A DNA stretch of 64,000 bases. Origin: Actinomycetota bacterium. GTDB taxonomy: Bacteria; Actinomycetota; Actinomycetes; Propionibacteriales; Propionibacteriaceae. The stretch is from the NCBI GenBank assembly GCA_020161755.1, contig JAIUOS010000012.1, positions 1-64,000 of the forward strand. Reading direction: 5' to 3'. The translations under genes and the position numbers were made by a program. Below the pieces are notes generated by a model. That model ran no database searches. It saw only the letters and a program-made list of their open reading frames with translations, and was not told the DNA's origin. Below are positions 43,885 to 52,321 of this stretch, one piece after another; within the stretch, counting starts at the first letter, position 1; the number at the start of each line of letters is the position of its first letter.

Positions 43885-43918
43885 GTGGAGCGTTGTCGTT
43901 TCGTGTGGAGCGTTGTCG
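43885..43918. repeat. Short direct repeat upstream of the binding-protein gene
   Basis: GTGGAGCGTTGTCG occurs at 43885-43898 and again at 43905-43918 (20-bp period), in the 97-nt gap between the IolE-like stop and the binding-protein start. On the minus strand it reads CGACAACGCTCCAC twice. It might be a tandem regulator site or a slippage duplication. Confidence 0.4.
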
Positions 43919-43958
43919 GAGCGTGTCGGTGGATGGGGAGCCGTGAGGTGGCCGGCTT

Positions 43959-44885
43959 TCAGAGGCGGCGTGCAATGGGGTGGAGAGCGCCCAGCCGGGC
44001 GGACGCCCAGGCGCGGTTGGCGGCCTGGTCGGCGACGACCCGCTCGACGTCGGCGGCGGTGAGCGGGGCGCGGTCCTGTTCGACGACCGCCCAGCCGCGA
44101 TAGCCGTCCGCGACGAGGGCGGCGACGAAGCCGTCCAGGTCGAGGTCACCGGCACCGAGGGGGGTGCACAGGTCGGCCCACCAGGTGTCGAAGTCGGTGC
44201 GACGCTCGGCGATCGCCCGTCGCAGCACGTCGAGGTGGACGTCCTTCAGGTGGACGTGGTTGACGCGATCGCGCCACGCCCGCCAGCTGCCGAGCGCGTC
44301 GCCGCCGCCCATGACGACGTGGCCGACGTCGTAGGTGAGGCCGACCGGGGTCTCGGCGAGCAGGCGCTCGATCTCGTGCGGCTGTTCGACGAAGGTGGCG
44401 ATGTGGGAGTGGAAGGACGGCTGGAGGCCGACCTCCTCGACCCGGCGGACGGCGTCGCGGACGACGTCCACCAGCCGGGCCCAGCCGTCCTCGTCGAGGC
44501 CGAGGGCGGGCGAGTGGCACGGGTTGGCGAGCAGAGCGTCGCTGCCCTCGTCGGCGAGGATGACCACGGCGTCGGGGTTGACGGCGAGGAGTTCGGTGAG
44601 GGTCTGCTCCATGCGGGACAGGTCGCGCGCCAGCACCGCGTCCGGGCCCTGGGTGTGCAGTGGGACGTAGGCGCCGACCGCGGTCAGGCCGGCGCTGGCG
44701 AACGCGTCCGTGAGCTCGTCGACGGTGCCGAAGAAGCCGGGCGGGCCGATCTCGCTGCCCTCGTAGCCGGCCTCGGCCATGGTCATCAGCAGCTCGGCGG
44801 GGCTGCTGGCGCCCTCGACGGACAGGTCGCCGAACACCCCGTAGGAGACCGGGGCGTTGGCGAGACGGATCGGTGCGGTGGTCAT
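43959..44885 (-). CDS. IolE-like TIM-barrel isomerase/dehydratase
   Basis: A 308-residue AP-endonuclease-2-type barrel. NAPVSYGVFG, GYEGSEIGPPGFFG, NPCHSPALGLDEDGWARLV, SFHSHIATFVE, LTYDVGHVVMGGGD and HVHLKDV follow the order of inosose dehydratase (IolE), with the metal ligands Glu45, Asp186, His189 and His212 plausible. Known relatives dehydrate scyllo-inosose or catalyse beta-elimination of 3-keto-glycosides. Here its ATG overlaps the stop of a Gfo/Idh/MocA oxidoreductase gene (ATGA), so the two enzymes probably act in sequence: oxidation to a ketone, then elimination or isomerisation. Confidence 0.8.
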   Translation of the reverse strand: MTTAPIRLANAPVSYGVFGDLSVEGASSPAELLMTMAEAGYEGSEIGPPGFFGTVDELTDAFASAGLTAVGAYVPLHTQGPDAVLARDLSRMEQTLTELLAVNPDAVVILADEGSDALLANPCHSPALGLDEDGWARLVDVVRDAVRRVEEVGLQPSFHSHIATFVEQPHEIERLLAETPVGLTYDVGHVVMGGGDALGSWRAWRDRVNHVHLKDVHLDVLRRAIAERRTDFDTWWADLCTPLGAGDLDLDGFVAALVADGYRGWAVVEQDRAPLTAADVERVVADQAANRAWASARLGALHPIARRL

Positions 44886-46045
44886 CGCGCGGCCCCGGTG
44901 GTGTTCGCCTCGGCGTCGGCGTCGGCCTCGATCGTGACGGTCTCGCCCAGCCCGGCGCCGATGGCCTTGGCGAGCCGCTGGCACTGGACGAGGTCGAGCC
45001 GGGCGCCGGCCACGGTGGCGACGACCGGGGCGCCGTCACGGACGGAGCGTCCGAACGCGTCGAGCTGGCGCAGGAACGCCGACTCGTGCAGCTCGGTGTA
45101 GGTGGTCTCCCGGCGCTCGGAGCCCTCGCTGCGCTCGACGCGGAGACGGCTGCGCTCCTCGAGCAGGTAGGGCTTGGCGAGGTGGAGGTCGAGGCGTCGG
45201 CTCGCGGCGAGGACCTTCAGCTCCTCGGAGTACTCGGGGTGGTCGGGCAGCCAGTTCCAGCTCAGGACGTACCGCACGCCGGCGTCCGGGGCGGCGGTGG
45301 CCAGCAGGCAGGCGGGCTCGTCGCCGTCGAGGGTCGGGAAGGTGTCGGCCGTCCAGGCGTCCGGGAGCGGCAGGCCGAGCGCGCGCAGCAGGCTGAACTC
45401 GTGGACCACCGAGCCGTTGAGCACGTTGCGGTAGTAGGCGCGGAGCGCGGGGGACGCGCCGGGCAGCGCGCGGGCCACCTCGGCCTCCTCGGCCGCGTTC
45501 GCGGCCGCGATGAACGCGGGGTCGACGTCGGGGGTGGTGGGACGCATCCTCAAGTGGGCGACCTGGGGCTCGTCGGCGGGGTGGGAGACGGTGATCCGGA
45601 CCAGGCGGCGGGTATGGAGCGCGTCCAGTTCGGCGCGGGCGCGCTGCACCAACGGGTCGTACATCTTCATGTAGCCGACCTGGACGACGAGCCCGGAGCG
45701 CGCGGCGGCGTCTGACACGGCGTCGATGGCGGCCAGGGACAGGCCGAGGGGCTTCTCCGCGAGGACGTGCTTGCCGGCGTCGAGGGCGGCGATCGTCAGC
45801 TCGCTGTGGGCGCCCGGGGTGGCGATCAGGACAGCGTCCACGTCGTCCGCGGCCAGCAGTTCGGAGGGGGTGCTGGTCCAGCGGGCGCCGTAGGCGCTGC
45901 CGACCGCCTCTGCCCGGCTCGGCGAGATGTCCGCGACCCAGGCGAGGTCGAACCCGGCCCTGCGCACCAGCGGGAGGTGCACGGACTGGGAGATTGTGCC
46001 GGCGCCGATCACTCCGATCCGGATCGGGCGGGGGGCAGTGTTCAT
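44882..46045 (-). CDS. Gfo/Idh/MocA-family NAD(P)-dependent sugar oxidoreductase
   Basis: A 387-residue protein from ATG 46045. The Rossmann motif is IGVIGAGTISQSVHLPL (about 9-25), followed by the family motif AEKPLGLSL (EKP, Lys near 99) and a C-terminal alpha/beta domain. It first oxidises a sugar or cyclitol hydroxyl using NAD(P). It is the first gene of a minus-strand run that continues with the IolE-like, ABC, NagB-like, GntR and ROK genes. Substrate specificity cannot be read. Confidence 0.85.
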   Translation of the reverse strand: MNTAPRPIRIGVIGAGTISQSVHLPLVRRAGFDLAWVADISPSRAEAVGSAYGARWTSTPSELLAADDVDAVLIATPGAHSELTIAALDAGKHVLAEKPLGLSLAAIDAVSDAAARSGLVVQVGYMKMYDPLVQRARAELDALHTRRLVRITVSHPADEPQVAHLRMRPTTPDVDPAFIAAANAAEEAEVARALPGASPALRAYYRNVLNGSVVHEFSLLRALGLPLPDAWTADTFPTLDGDEPACLLATAAPDAGVRYVLSWNWLPDHPEYSEELKVLAASRRLDLHLAKPYLLEERSRLRVERSEGSERRETTYTELHESAFLRQLDAFGRSVRDGAPVVATVAGARLDLVQCQRLAKAIGAGLGETVTIEADADAEANTTGAAR

Positions 46046-46108
46046 CGAGGACGCCTTCCATGTGCCGCTGCTGCGTTGCGGTGACACCACGATCATCGCA
46101 CGAAATAA

Positions 46109-46135
46109 ACCAGTTAGTCCAGTACCTAGACCAGT
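46109..46135. promoter_or_regulatory. Candidate GntR/DasR-like operator
   Basis: CCAGT occurs three times in 26 bp (46110, 46119, 46131), and CTAGACCAGT (46126-46135) equals one half of the DasR/NagR-type site ACTGGTCTAGACCAGT; the other half is degenerate (CCAGTAC). It lies 64-90 nt upstream of the first gene of the operon that encodes a HutC-type GntR regulator. Confidence 0.45.
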
Positions 46136-46262
46136 TTGCTTCCCCTCGCCCTCACCACGGTGGGACTGTCCCCGTCCGCCCGCTGACGCGATCTCGCCGC
46201 CCTTGCGGTCGCAGACGTCCCAGTCGTCACACCCTGGTCCTCGGGCGGCCGAGTGACGACAG

Positions 46263-46405
46263 CCCCCCCCCCCCCCCCCCCCCCCCGCGGCCGGGGTACC
46301 CCGCCCCCGCCGGGGGGGCGTCTTTCCGCCCCGCGGGGGGGGGGCGCCGCCCCCCCCCCCCCGGCCCCGGGGGGGGGCGGGGCAGAGGCCCCCCCCCCCC
46401 CCCCC
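46263..46405. repeat. Low-complexity poly-C/poly-G tract
   Basis: Homopolymer runs of up to 24 C separated by short GC words (gcggccggggtaccccg, gcgccg). Such a tract could form G-quadruplexes, but its irregular make-up and isolation suggest a misassembled or miscalled stretch. Confidence 0.7.
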
Positions 46406-46574
46406 GGCCGTGCGTCGGGCACCCGCCGGCAGGGGGCGCCACAGCCCGCCCAGAACCCCTGACGCCATCCGTCCACAGAACCCGCCGGCTGAGACCGCCG
46501 GGACAGCTGGGACGCGGATCGCGGCCAGATCACGACACTGGGCACAGCGGCGGCGTCGAAGTGGACGGAGGGGG

Positions 46575-46832
46575 TCAGAGGGCGCGGCGGGGGGTCGAGC
46601 CCAGGTCGACGGCGAGCGAGCGGACGGTGCGTCCGTTCAGGATCAGGACGCCGCCACCCTCGAGGGCGAACCGGATCACCCCGCCCCGCTCGACGGCGGC
46701 GGTCACCTCGCCCACCAGGCGGGCCTCTTCATGCTCGCCGGCCAGGACGAACGACTCCCCGTCCACGGTCAGGATAATCGGCGAGGACGCCGCGTCGGGG
46801 GCAGCGCGTCGCGGCAGGTCGGACTGCGGCAT
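46575..46832 (-). CDS. Small protein of unknown function (85 residues)
   Basis: Starts at ATG 46832 after a GGAGGGG site. The first 18 residues are polar; the rest (SPIILTVDGESFVLAGEHEEA, then EVTAAVERGGVIRFALEGGG and VLILNGRTVRSLAVDLG) alternates beta-strand-like and helical stretches, suggesting a small alpha/beta or barrel domain. No membrane segment or cysteine. I do not recognise a family. It is transcribed away from the APC permease gene and may share its control region. Confidence 0.6.
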   Translation of the reverse strand: MPQSDLPRRAAPDAASSPIILTVDGESFVLAGEHEEARLVGEVTAAVERGGVIRFALEGGGVLILNGRTVRSLAVDLGSTPRRAL

Positions 46833-47023
46833 CAACACCCCCTCCTCGGGCGACGACCGACACCCGGGAGCCGCCACCCCGCCCCAGACGCTACCTGTAC
46901 GGGTCTGTTCCTGGCGAGCCGGACGGACGAGTCGGCACGCCGCCGACGAGCCCGGCGAACCCCGCAACTCGCGACCGGCCGACGACTGCCCGAACCTGAC
47001 TACTTAGGTTCCGATATTGCCCG

Positions 47024-47064
47024 TTGACAGCCCGCAAGTGACCGATTAGCGTACATGCATCGGT
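47024..47064 (+). promoter_or_regulatory. Promoter and possible operator of the APC permease operon
   Basis: TTGACA (47024-47029) and TAGCGT (47047-47052) are spaced 17 nt apart, a good sigma-70-like pair. ACCGAT (47041-47046) and ATCGGT (47059-47064) form an inverted repeat around the -10 box, a plausible operator for the DeoR regulator encoded second in the operon. Confidence 0.5.
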
Positions 47065-47095
47065 CATGGGTGACCGTGCACGGAAGGAGCAGGGA

Positions 47096-48697
47096 GTGAC
47101 CAACCAGTCTGTGGATCGGCCCAGCGTCTTCATCCGCAACGCCACGGGGTTGCGCAAGGAGGCGGGCGCGTTCGACATCTTCGTCTACAACACGAACAAC
47201 CAGAACATCGGCCTGGGTGTGGCCTTCCTCGGCCTGGCCGTGGGCGCCTACGCCGGCGGCATGCTGCCGCTGTCGGCCCTGCTCGCGGTCGTCCTGATGG
47301 TGCCGCTCTACATGGTCTACACCAAGCTCTCGGCCGACATGCCCCGCTCCGGTGGCGACTACGTCTGGACCAGCCGGATCTTCGGGCCCAAGGTCGGCCC
47401 GGCCCTCGGCTTCATGGGTGCCTGGACGTGGATCATCCTCGCGATCACCGCGATCGGTGCCCCGGCGGCGTTCTTCAGCCAGCTCGGCGTGGCCGGCTGG
47501 ATGCGCAGCCTCGGCGCCGTCACCGGCAACGCGAGCTTCACGGCCGTCGGTGACTGGGTGTCCGGGCAGACCGGGACGATCCTCGTCGGCACCGTCCTGC
47601 TGGCCGTTTTCGCCCTGGTCCTGATCCGCGGCGTGAAGACCTACATGCGCGTGCAGAACATCGCGTTCGGGTTCGCCATCGCGGGCATCGTGCTCCAGTT
47701 CGTCGCCGGCCTCTTCAGCTCCCAGGACACCCTCGCCGAGCGCTTCAACGCCTACGTGGTCGCCGCGGGCGGCGTCCCGGGCGCCTACGACATCGTGATG
47801 CAGAACGTCCCCGAGCCGTCGATGAGCCCCGGTGCGGCCACGATGTACGCGATGGTCTGGACGATCTACATGGTGCTGTTCGGCGCGACGTCCTGCTACA
47901 TCGGCGGCGAGGTGCGGCACGCGAAGAGCACCCAGCGGCTCGGCATGGTGGGGTCGCTGGTCCTGACCGGTGGGGCCATCGCCGGCCTCCTGGCCCTGCT
48001 CGGTGCCCGCATCGGCATGCCGTTCCTGAACGCGCTCAGCCAGACCGATCCCGACTCCCTCGGCGTCGCGTTCCTGCCCAACTACAACGAGATCCTCACG
48101 ATCACGGCGGGCGGCGGGCTGTTCTGGGCGCTGGCCCTCGGCTTCCTGTTCCTCTTCTGGACCTACGTCTGGATGCCGATCAACTTCTTCACCGCCACCC
48201 GGCTGATGCTCGCCCTCTCCCTGGACGGCTACCTCCCGGCCAGCCTGTCGAAGGTCCACAAGAAGTACGCCACCCCCTACATCGGCATCATCGTGGCGGC
48301 GATCGTCGGCGAGCTCTCGCTGATTCTGTTCGTCGTCGGCATCCTGTCGGTGATCACGCTGCTCTGGGCGGGCGTCTTCATCTTCGCGATGGTCGGGGTG
48401 GACGCGATCCTGTACCCGAGCCGCATGCGTGACGTCTGGGAGGGCAACGGCGGCCGGACCTTCGCCGGCATCCCGGTCATCCGGATCTGGGGCATCCTGC
48501 TGGTCCCGACGATGCTCTTCGTGCTGTACCTGCTCTGGAACGACCCGGTGGTCGGCATCGGGCACTCGCCGCTCCAGATGTGGCTCAACATCGGCCTGCC
48601 CGTGTCGGGCCTCGTGCTCTACTTTGTGATCTGGGGCATCCGCAAGCGCGGCGGTGTCGACCTTCGCCTCTCCGCGGCCGAGATCCCGCCGGAATGA
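47096..48697 (+). CDS. APC-superfamily amino acid/amine permease
   Basis: A 533-residue, 12-segment membrane protein from GTG 47096, with AAGGAGC upstream. FDIFVYNTNNQNIGLGVAFLG replaces the usual first helix motif, and MPRSGGDYVWTSRIFGPKVGPALGF is a clear APC signature. Helix 6 to 7 and the EVRHAKSTQRLGMVGSLVLTGG loop are also typical. It imports an amino acid, polyamine or related cation by proton or solute coupling. A DeoR regulator and a ureohydrolase gene follow, so a guanidino or amino compound is a reasonable guess for its cargo. Confidence 0.88.
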   Translation: MTNQSVDRPSVFIRNATGLRKEAGAFDIFVYNTNNQNIGLGVAFLGLAVGAYAGGMLPLSALLAVVLMVPLYMVYTKLSADMPRSGGDYVWTSRIFGPKVGPALGFMGAWTWIILAITAIGAPAAFFSQLGVAGWMRSLGAVTGNASFTAVGDWVSGQTGTILVGTVLLAVFALVLIRGVKTYMRVQNIAFGFAIAGIVLQFVAGLFSSQDTLAERFNAYVVAAGGVPGAYDIVMQNVPEPSMSPGAATMYAMVWTIYMVLFGATSCYIGGEVRHAKSTQRLGMVGSLVLTGGAIAGLLALLGARIGMPFLNALSQTDPDSLGVAFLPNYNEILTITAGGGLFWALALGFLFLFWTYVWMPINFFTATRLMLALSLDGYLPASLSKVHKKYATPYIGIIVAAIVGELSLILFVVGILSVITLLWAGVFIFAMVGVDAILYPSRMRDVWEGNGGRTFAGIPVIRIWGILLVPTMLFVLYLLWNDPVVGIGHSPLQMWLNIGLPVSGLVLYFVIWGIRKRGGVDLRLSAAEIPPE

Positions 48698-48749
48698 CGT
48701 CCCGATCCACCCCCATCTGATCGAACCGGAGAGAACGGCAGGTAGCGGC

Positions 48750-49550
48750 ATGCGTGAACTACGTCTGACGGAGTTGTGCGACCTGGTCGCCGAGCGCGGC
48801 GCGGTCCGCGTCGAGGAGGCGTCCGAGGCGCTCGGCGTCTCCCGGGAGACGATCCGGCGCGACCTGGCCACCCTGGCCGAGCGCGGGCTGGTGCAGCGCA
48901 CGCACGGCGGCGCCGCGGTCAGTGGCCGGGTCCTCACCGAGCGCAGCGTGTCCGAGCGCGAGTCGGAGAACGGGCAGGCGAAGGAGGCGATCGCCGCGCT
49001 GGTCGCGTCCGAACTGGTCGAGGACGGCATGGCGATCATGCTGGACGGCGGGACGACCGCCGCGGCCGTCGCCCGCCGCCTCGCCGGCCGCCAGCTGACG
49101 GTCGTGACAAGTTCCCTGGCGATCGCCGCCTCGCTGATGCCGACGACGACGGACGTGGTGCTGCTCGGCGGCCAGCTGCGCGAGCGGTCGGGCATGACGG
49201 TCGGGCCGCTGGCCGAAGCGGTGTGCGCGCTCGTCCACTGCGACGCCGCGTTCCTGTCCGGCCCCGCGCTCAGCGCCCGCGGCGGCCTGATGGACTCCTA
49301 TGCCGAGGGCGTGCAGATCAAGGGCGCGATGCTGGCCCACTCCGACTCGGCCTACATCATCACCGACAGTTCGAAGCTCGGGCGCACGGCGTTCCTCAAG
49401 GTGTGCGACCTCGCCGACGTCACCGCTGTCGTCACCGACGGCGGGGCCGACCCGGCCGCGATCGACGAACTCCGCGTCAGCGGCGCCACCGTCCTCACCG
49501 CGCCCATGGCCGTCACGGCCGGAATCGAAGGGAAACGACATGCCAGCTGA
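48750..49550 (+). CDS. DeoR-family transcriptional regulator
   Basis: A 266-residue protein. The DeoR HTH VRVEEASEALGVSRETIRRDLATLAERGLVQRTHGGA (about 19-55) is followed by a DeoRC sensor domain: MLDGGTTAAAVARRL, VVTSSLAIA, VVLLGGQLRERSGMTVGPLAE and YIITDSSKLGRTAFLKVCDL. DeoRC domains bind phosphorylated sugars or sugar alcohols, which fits the PfkB kinase of the operon as producer of the inducer. The end of the gene overlaps the ureohydrolase start by 11 nt. Confidence 0.92.
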   Translation: MRELRLTELCDLVAERGAVRVEEASEALGVSRETIRRDLATLAERGLVQRTHGGAAVSGRVLTERSVSERESENGQAKEAIAALVASELVEDGMAIMLDGGTTAAAVARRLAGRQLTVVTSSLAIAASLMPTTTDVVLLGGQLRERSGMTVGPLAEAVCALVHCDAAFLSGPALSARGGLMDSYAEGVQIKGAMLAHSDSAYIITDSSKLGRTAFLKVCDLADVTAVVTDGGADPAAIDELRVSGATVLTAPMAVTAGIEGKRHAS

Positions 49551-50499
49551 CGACCAACCGACCCTCCGGGTGATCCAGTCCGGTGTGGCCACGTTCTTCG
49601 GTCGCCCGATGCGCGACGTCACCGACCTCTCGGTCCCGGTGCACGGCGCGGCGGTGAAGGCCGCGATCGCCGGCATCCCCTGGGACGAGGGCAACGCCGG
49701 GCGCAACGGCGCGAACTACGGTCCCCGCAGCTTCCGCGACGCGTCCAGCTGGTTCCTCGGCTACAACTGCCAGGAGGACTACGACCTGTGGGACCTGCTG
49801 CCCACCGTCGACGTCGGGGACGTGCCGATCATGCCGCCGAACGCGGCCCGGACCATGGACCTGATCGCCGACCACGTCGAGGCCGTCCGCCGCCAGGGCG
49901 TCTTTCCCCTGAGCGTCGGGGGCAACCACTCCCTGGCGATCGGCGCGGCCCGCGGTGCCGCCCGCACGGTCGGACGCATGGGCTACCTCAGCATCGACGC
50001 CCACCTCGACACCGCGGTGGACTGGGACGGCGAGACCCTCGGGAGCGGCTGCCCCACGATCCGGGCCGCCGAGATCGACAACGTCGACCCGAAGAACGTG
50101 GTGGTGTTCGGGATCCACGGCTGGCTCAACCCCCGCGACCAGGTGGAGTCGGCACGCGACCTCGGCATCGGCTGGTACGGCCAGCAGCAGATCGACGAAC
50201 GCGGCCTCGACGAGTGCCTCGAGGAGGCGATCGCGCGGGCCACGGACGGGGTCGACGGGCTGTACGTCAGCCTCGACATGGACTCGATCGACGCGTCCGC
50301 CTTCCCCGGCACCGGCACCCCGGAACCGGGGGGATTCACCGCCAAACAGGCCCTGCACATCGCCCGCCGGCTCGGACGGACGGCTCCCGTAGCCGCCGAC
50401 CTGGTGGAGCTGGCGCCGGTGTACGACCTGTCCGGCATCAGCGCCCGGCTGGCCTGCGGCCTGGCCATGGAACTCCTGAGCGGGGTGGCGGGGAAATGA
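49540..50499 (+). CDS. Ureohydrolase (arginase/agmatinase superfamily), substrate unknown
   Basis: A 319-residue protein. All six dimanganese ligands are present: His130 (in VGGNHSLAIG), Asp153, His155 and Asp157 (SIDAHLDT), Asp246 and Asp248 (SLDMDSID), plus the conserved PGTGTPEPGG (257-265). GGNHS replaces the usual GGDHS. The family cleaves C-N bonds of guanidino (giving urea) or formimino compounds. Known agmatinases and arginases are not usually encoded with BtpA-family, PfkB and phosphoesterase genes, so a different guanidino or amidino substrate is likely. It is translationally coupled on both sides (ATGA with the next gene). Confidence 0.88.
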   Translation: MPADDQPTLRVIQSGVATFFGRPMRDVTDLSVPVHGAAVKAAIAGIPWDEGNAGRNGANYGPRSFRDASSWFLGYNCQEDYDLWDLLPTVDVGDVPIMPPNAARTMDLIADHVEAVRRQGVFPLSVGGNHSLAIGAARGAARTVGRMGYLSIDAHLDTAVDWDGETLGSGCPTIRAAEIDNVDPKNVVVFGIHGWLNPRDQVESARDLGIGWYGQQQIDERGLDECLEEAIARATDGVDGLYVSLDMDSIDASAFPGTGTPEPGGFTAKQALHIARRLGRTAPVAADLVELAPVYDLSGISARLACGLAMELLSGVAGK

Positions 50500-51347
50500 G
50501 CGAACTCCTGACTGACGGCCTGCCGAAGACCAACGACCTCCAGCGCATCTTCGGCCGCCGGTTCGCCCTGATCGGCATGCTCCACCTCCTGCCCCTGCCG
50601 GGCACTCCGCACTACGACCCCCGGGTCGGCGTCACCGGCCTCATCGACCGGGCCAAGAACGAAGCCGCCGCCCTGCTCGACGCCGGGTTCGACGGGCTGA
50701 TCCTCGAGAACGGCTGGGACATCCCCTTCGTCAAGCCGTCCGACCTCGGTCCCGAGACCCCCGCGGTGATGGCGGTGGTGCTGGCCGAGCTGCGTCGCGA
50801 GTTCGACGTGCCGTTCGGCGTGAACGTGCTGGCCAACGCCGCCGCGGTGTCCCTCGCCGTGGCCCAGGCCGCCGGCGGGTCGTTCGTGCGGGCCAACCAG
50901 TGGGCGAACGCCTACGTGGCAAACGAGGGGTTCCTGGAGGGCAAGGCCGGGCAGGTGCTGCGCTACCGCCACAACCTCGGCGCGGACGCGATCTCGGTCT
51001 GGGCGGACGTGCACGTCAAGCTCGGCGCCCACGCGATCACCGCCGACCGGTCGATCGCGGACCAGACCAGGGACGCCGCCTGGTTCGACGCGGACGCGGT
51101 GATCGTCACCGGCACCCGGCTGGGCAGCGAGCCCACCCAGGACGAGCTGGTCGAGATCCGCGAGGCCACGTCGCTGGCGCTGGTCCTCGGCTCCGGCGTC
51201 CGCAGCGACAACCTGGCCGCGCTCGCCGCGCACACCGACGGCGCGATCATCGGCAGTTCGATCAAGGCGGGCGGGGTCTGGCACGGCCCGATCGACACCG
51301 ACGCGTGCCGGGCCATCGCCGCCGCCCGCGACGCGGTGGAGGGGTGA
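50496..51347 (+). CDS. BtpA/SgcQ-family TIM-barrel protein
   Basis: A 283-residue protein. The N-terminal IGMLHLLPLPGTPHYD (26-41), GFDGLILENGWDIPF (64-78) and VPFGVNVLANAA are the family signature. The C-terminal AVIVTGTRLGSEPTQDELVEIR and VLGSGVRSDNLAALA resemble phosphate-binding barrel ends. BtpA of cyanobacteria affects photosystem I; SgcQ of Escherichia coli is a presumed nucleosidase. No reaction is established for the family. In this operon a role on a phosphorylated sugar or ribosyl intermediate is inferred. Confidence 0.88.
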   Translation: MSELLTDGLPKTNDLQRIFGRRFALIGMLHLLPLPGTPHYDPRVGVTGLIDRAKNEAAALLDAGFDGLILENGWDIPFVKPSDLGPETPAVMAVVLAELRREFDVPFGVNVLANAAAVSLAVAQAAGGSFVRANQWANAYVANEGFLEGKAGQVLRYRHNLGADAISVWADVHVKLGAHAITADRSIADQTRDAAWFDADAVIVTGTRLGSEPTQDELVEIREATSLALVLGSGVRSDNLAALAAHTDGAIIGSSIKAGGVWHGPIDTDACRAIAAARDAVEG

Positions 51348-51351
51348 GGTC

Positions 51352-52317
51352 ATGATCCTGGGAGTGGGCAAGCCGAAACTCAAGGTGTTCTACGCCTCCG
51401 ACATCCACGGCTCGGAGCTGGTGTTCCGCAAGTTCCTGAACGCCGCCAGGTTCTACGGGGTGGACGCCCTGATCTTCGGCGGCGACCTGACCGGCAAGGC
51501 CATCGTCCCGTTCGTCGAGGTCACGCCCGGCCACTTCACCGCGGACGTGTTCGGCAACCCGCGGGAGGTCGAGGCCGGCACCCAGCTCACCGAGCTGGAA
51601 CAGTTCGTCCGCGATCGCGGCTCGTACCCGTACCGCACCACGCCGGAGGAACTGGCCGCGATGCAGTCCGACCCGGAGCTGGTGAAGTCCATCTTCAGCG
51701 AGGTCATGCGCGCCACCGCCGAGAAGTGGGTGACGATGGCGGACGACCGGCTCCGCGGGGCCATGCCGTGCCTGATGATGCCCGGCAACGACGACGAGCC
51801 CGAGGTCAAGACCGTCCTGGCCCAGGGCGACTGGGTGCAGGACGGCGAGGACCGGGTCGTGCGCCTCGAGGGCTACCAGGTCGCGAGCTTCGGCTGGGCG
51901 ACGACCACGCCCTGGCACAGCCCGCGCGAAGTGACCGAGGAGGTCATGCTGGAGCGGCTGACCGAGCTCACCGGCAAGCTGGAGCCCGGCGTGCCGACGA
52001 TCCTGAACCTGCACAACCCGCCGGCGGCCTCCGGGCTGGACCTGGCCTACAAGATGTCGAAGGACCTCAAGGTCGACATGGCCGGTGGCCAGGCGCTGGT
52101 GGAGCCGGTCGGCAGTACGGCCGTGCGCACGATCATCGAACGGGTGAGCCCCACGCTGTCGCTGCACGGCCACATCCACGAGTCGCGCGCCACCGCCCGC
52201 ATCGGACGCACCGTCGCGCTCAACCCGGGCTCCTCCTACACCGAGGGCGTCCTCCAGGGGGCGATCATCTCCCTGAAGGGTGACAAGGTGGTCGGTCAGC
52301 AGCTCGTGAACGGCTGA
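51352..52317 (+). CDS. Calcineurin-like metallophosphoesterase
   Basis: A 321-residue cytosolic protein. The motifs are in order: Asp17/His19 in YASDIHG, GGDLTGK (Asp45), PGNDDE (Asn146, Asp147), LNLHNPP (His221) and LHGHIHESRATARIG (His272, 274, 276), so the dimetal site is complete. GNDD in place of GNHE is common in phosphodiesterase-like branches. It starts 4 nt after the BtpA gene. The substrate is presumably a phosphorylated intermediate of the operon's pathway; it could alternatively remove phosphate from an inducer. Confidence 0.88.
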   Translation: MILGVGKPKLKVFYASDIHGSELVFRKFLNAARFYGVDALIFGGDLTGKAIVPFVEVTPGHFTADVFGNPREVEAGTQLTELEQFVRDRGSYPYRTTPEELAAMQSDPELVKSIFSEVMRATAEKWVTMADDRLRGAMPCLMMPGNDDEPEVKTVLAQGDWVQDGEDRVVRLEGYQVASFGWATTTPWHSPREVTEEVMLERLTELTGKLEPGVPTILNLHNPPAASGLDLAYKMSKDLKVDMAGGQALVEPVGSTAVRTIIERVSPTLSLHGHIHESRATARIGRTVALNPGSSYTEGVLQGAIISLKGDKVVGQQLVNG

Positions 52318-52321
52318 CCCG

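Larger units (their letters stand above)
46046..46574. other. Gene-free region: operon control segment plus poly-C/poly-G tract
   Basis: I see no credible gene. 46046-46200 is comparatively AT-rich around 46101-46140 and should hold the promoter of the oxidoreductase operon. 46263-46405 consists of C and G runs: 24 C at 46263-46286, a G run at 46335-46344, about 13 C ending at 46362, and about 17 C at 46389-46405. This is unlike anything else in the window. The remainder to 46574 is ordinary GC-rich spacer. Confidence 0.6.

Noticed and set aside
46410-47027. Plus-strand open frames across 46410-47027 as genes.
   Set aside because: They start within the poly-C tract, lack ribosome sites, have biased low-information translations, and overlap a better-supported small gene on the minus strand.
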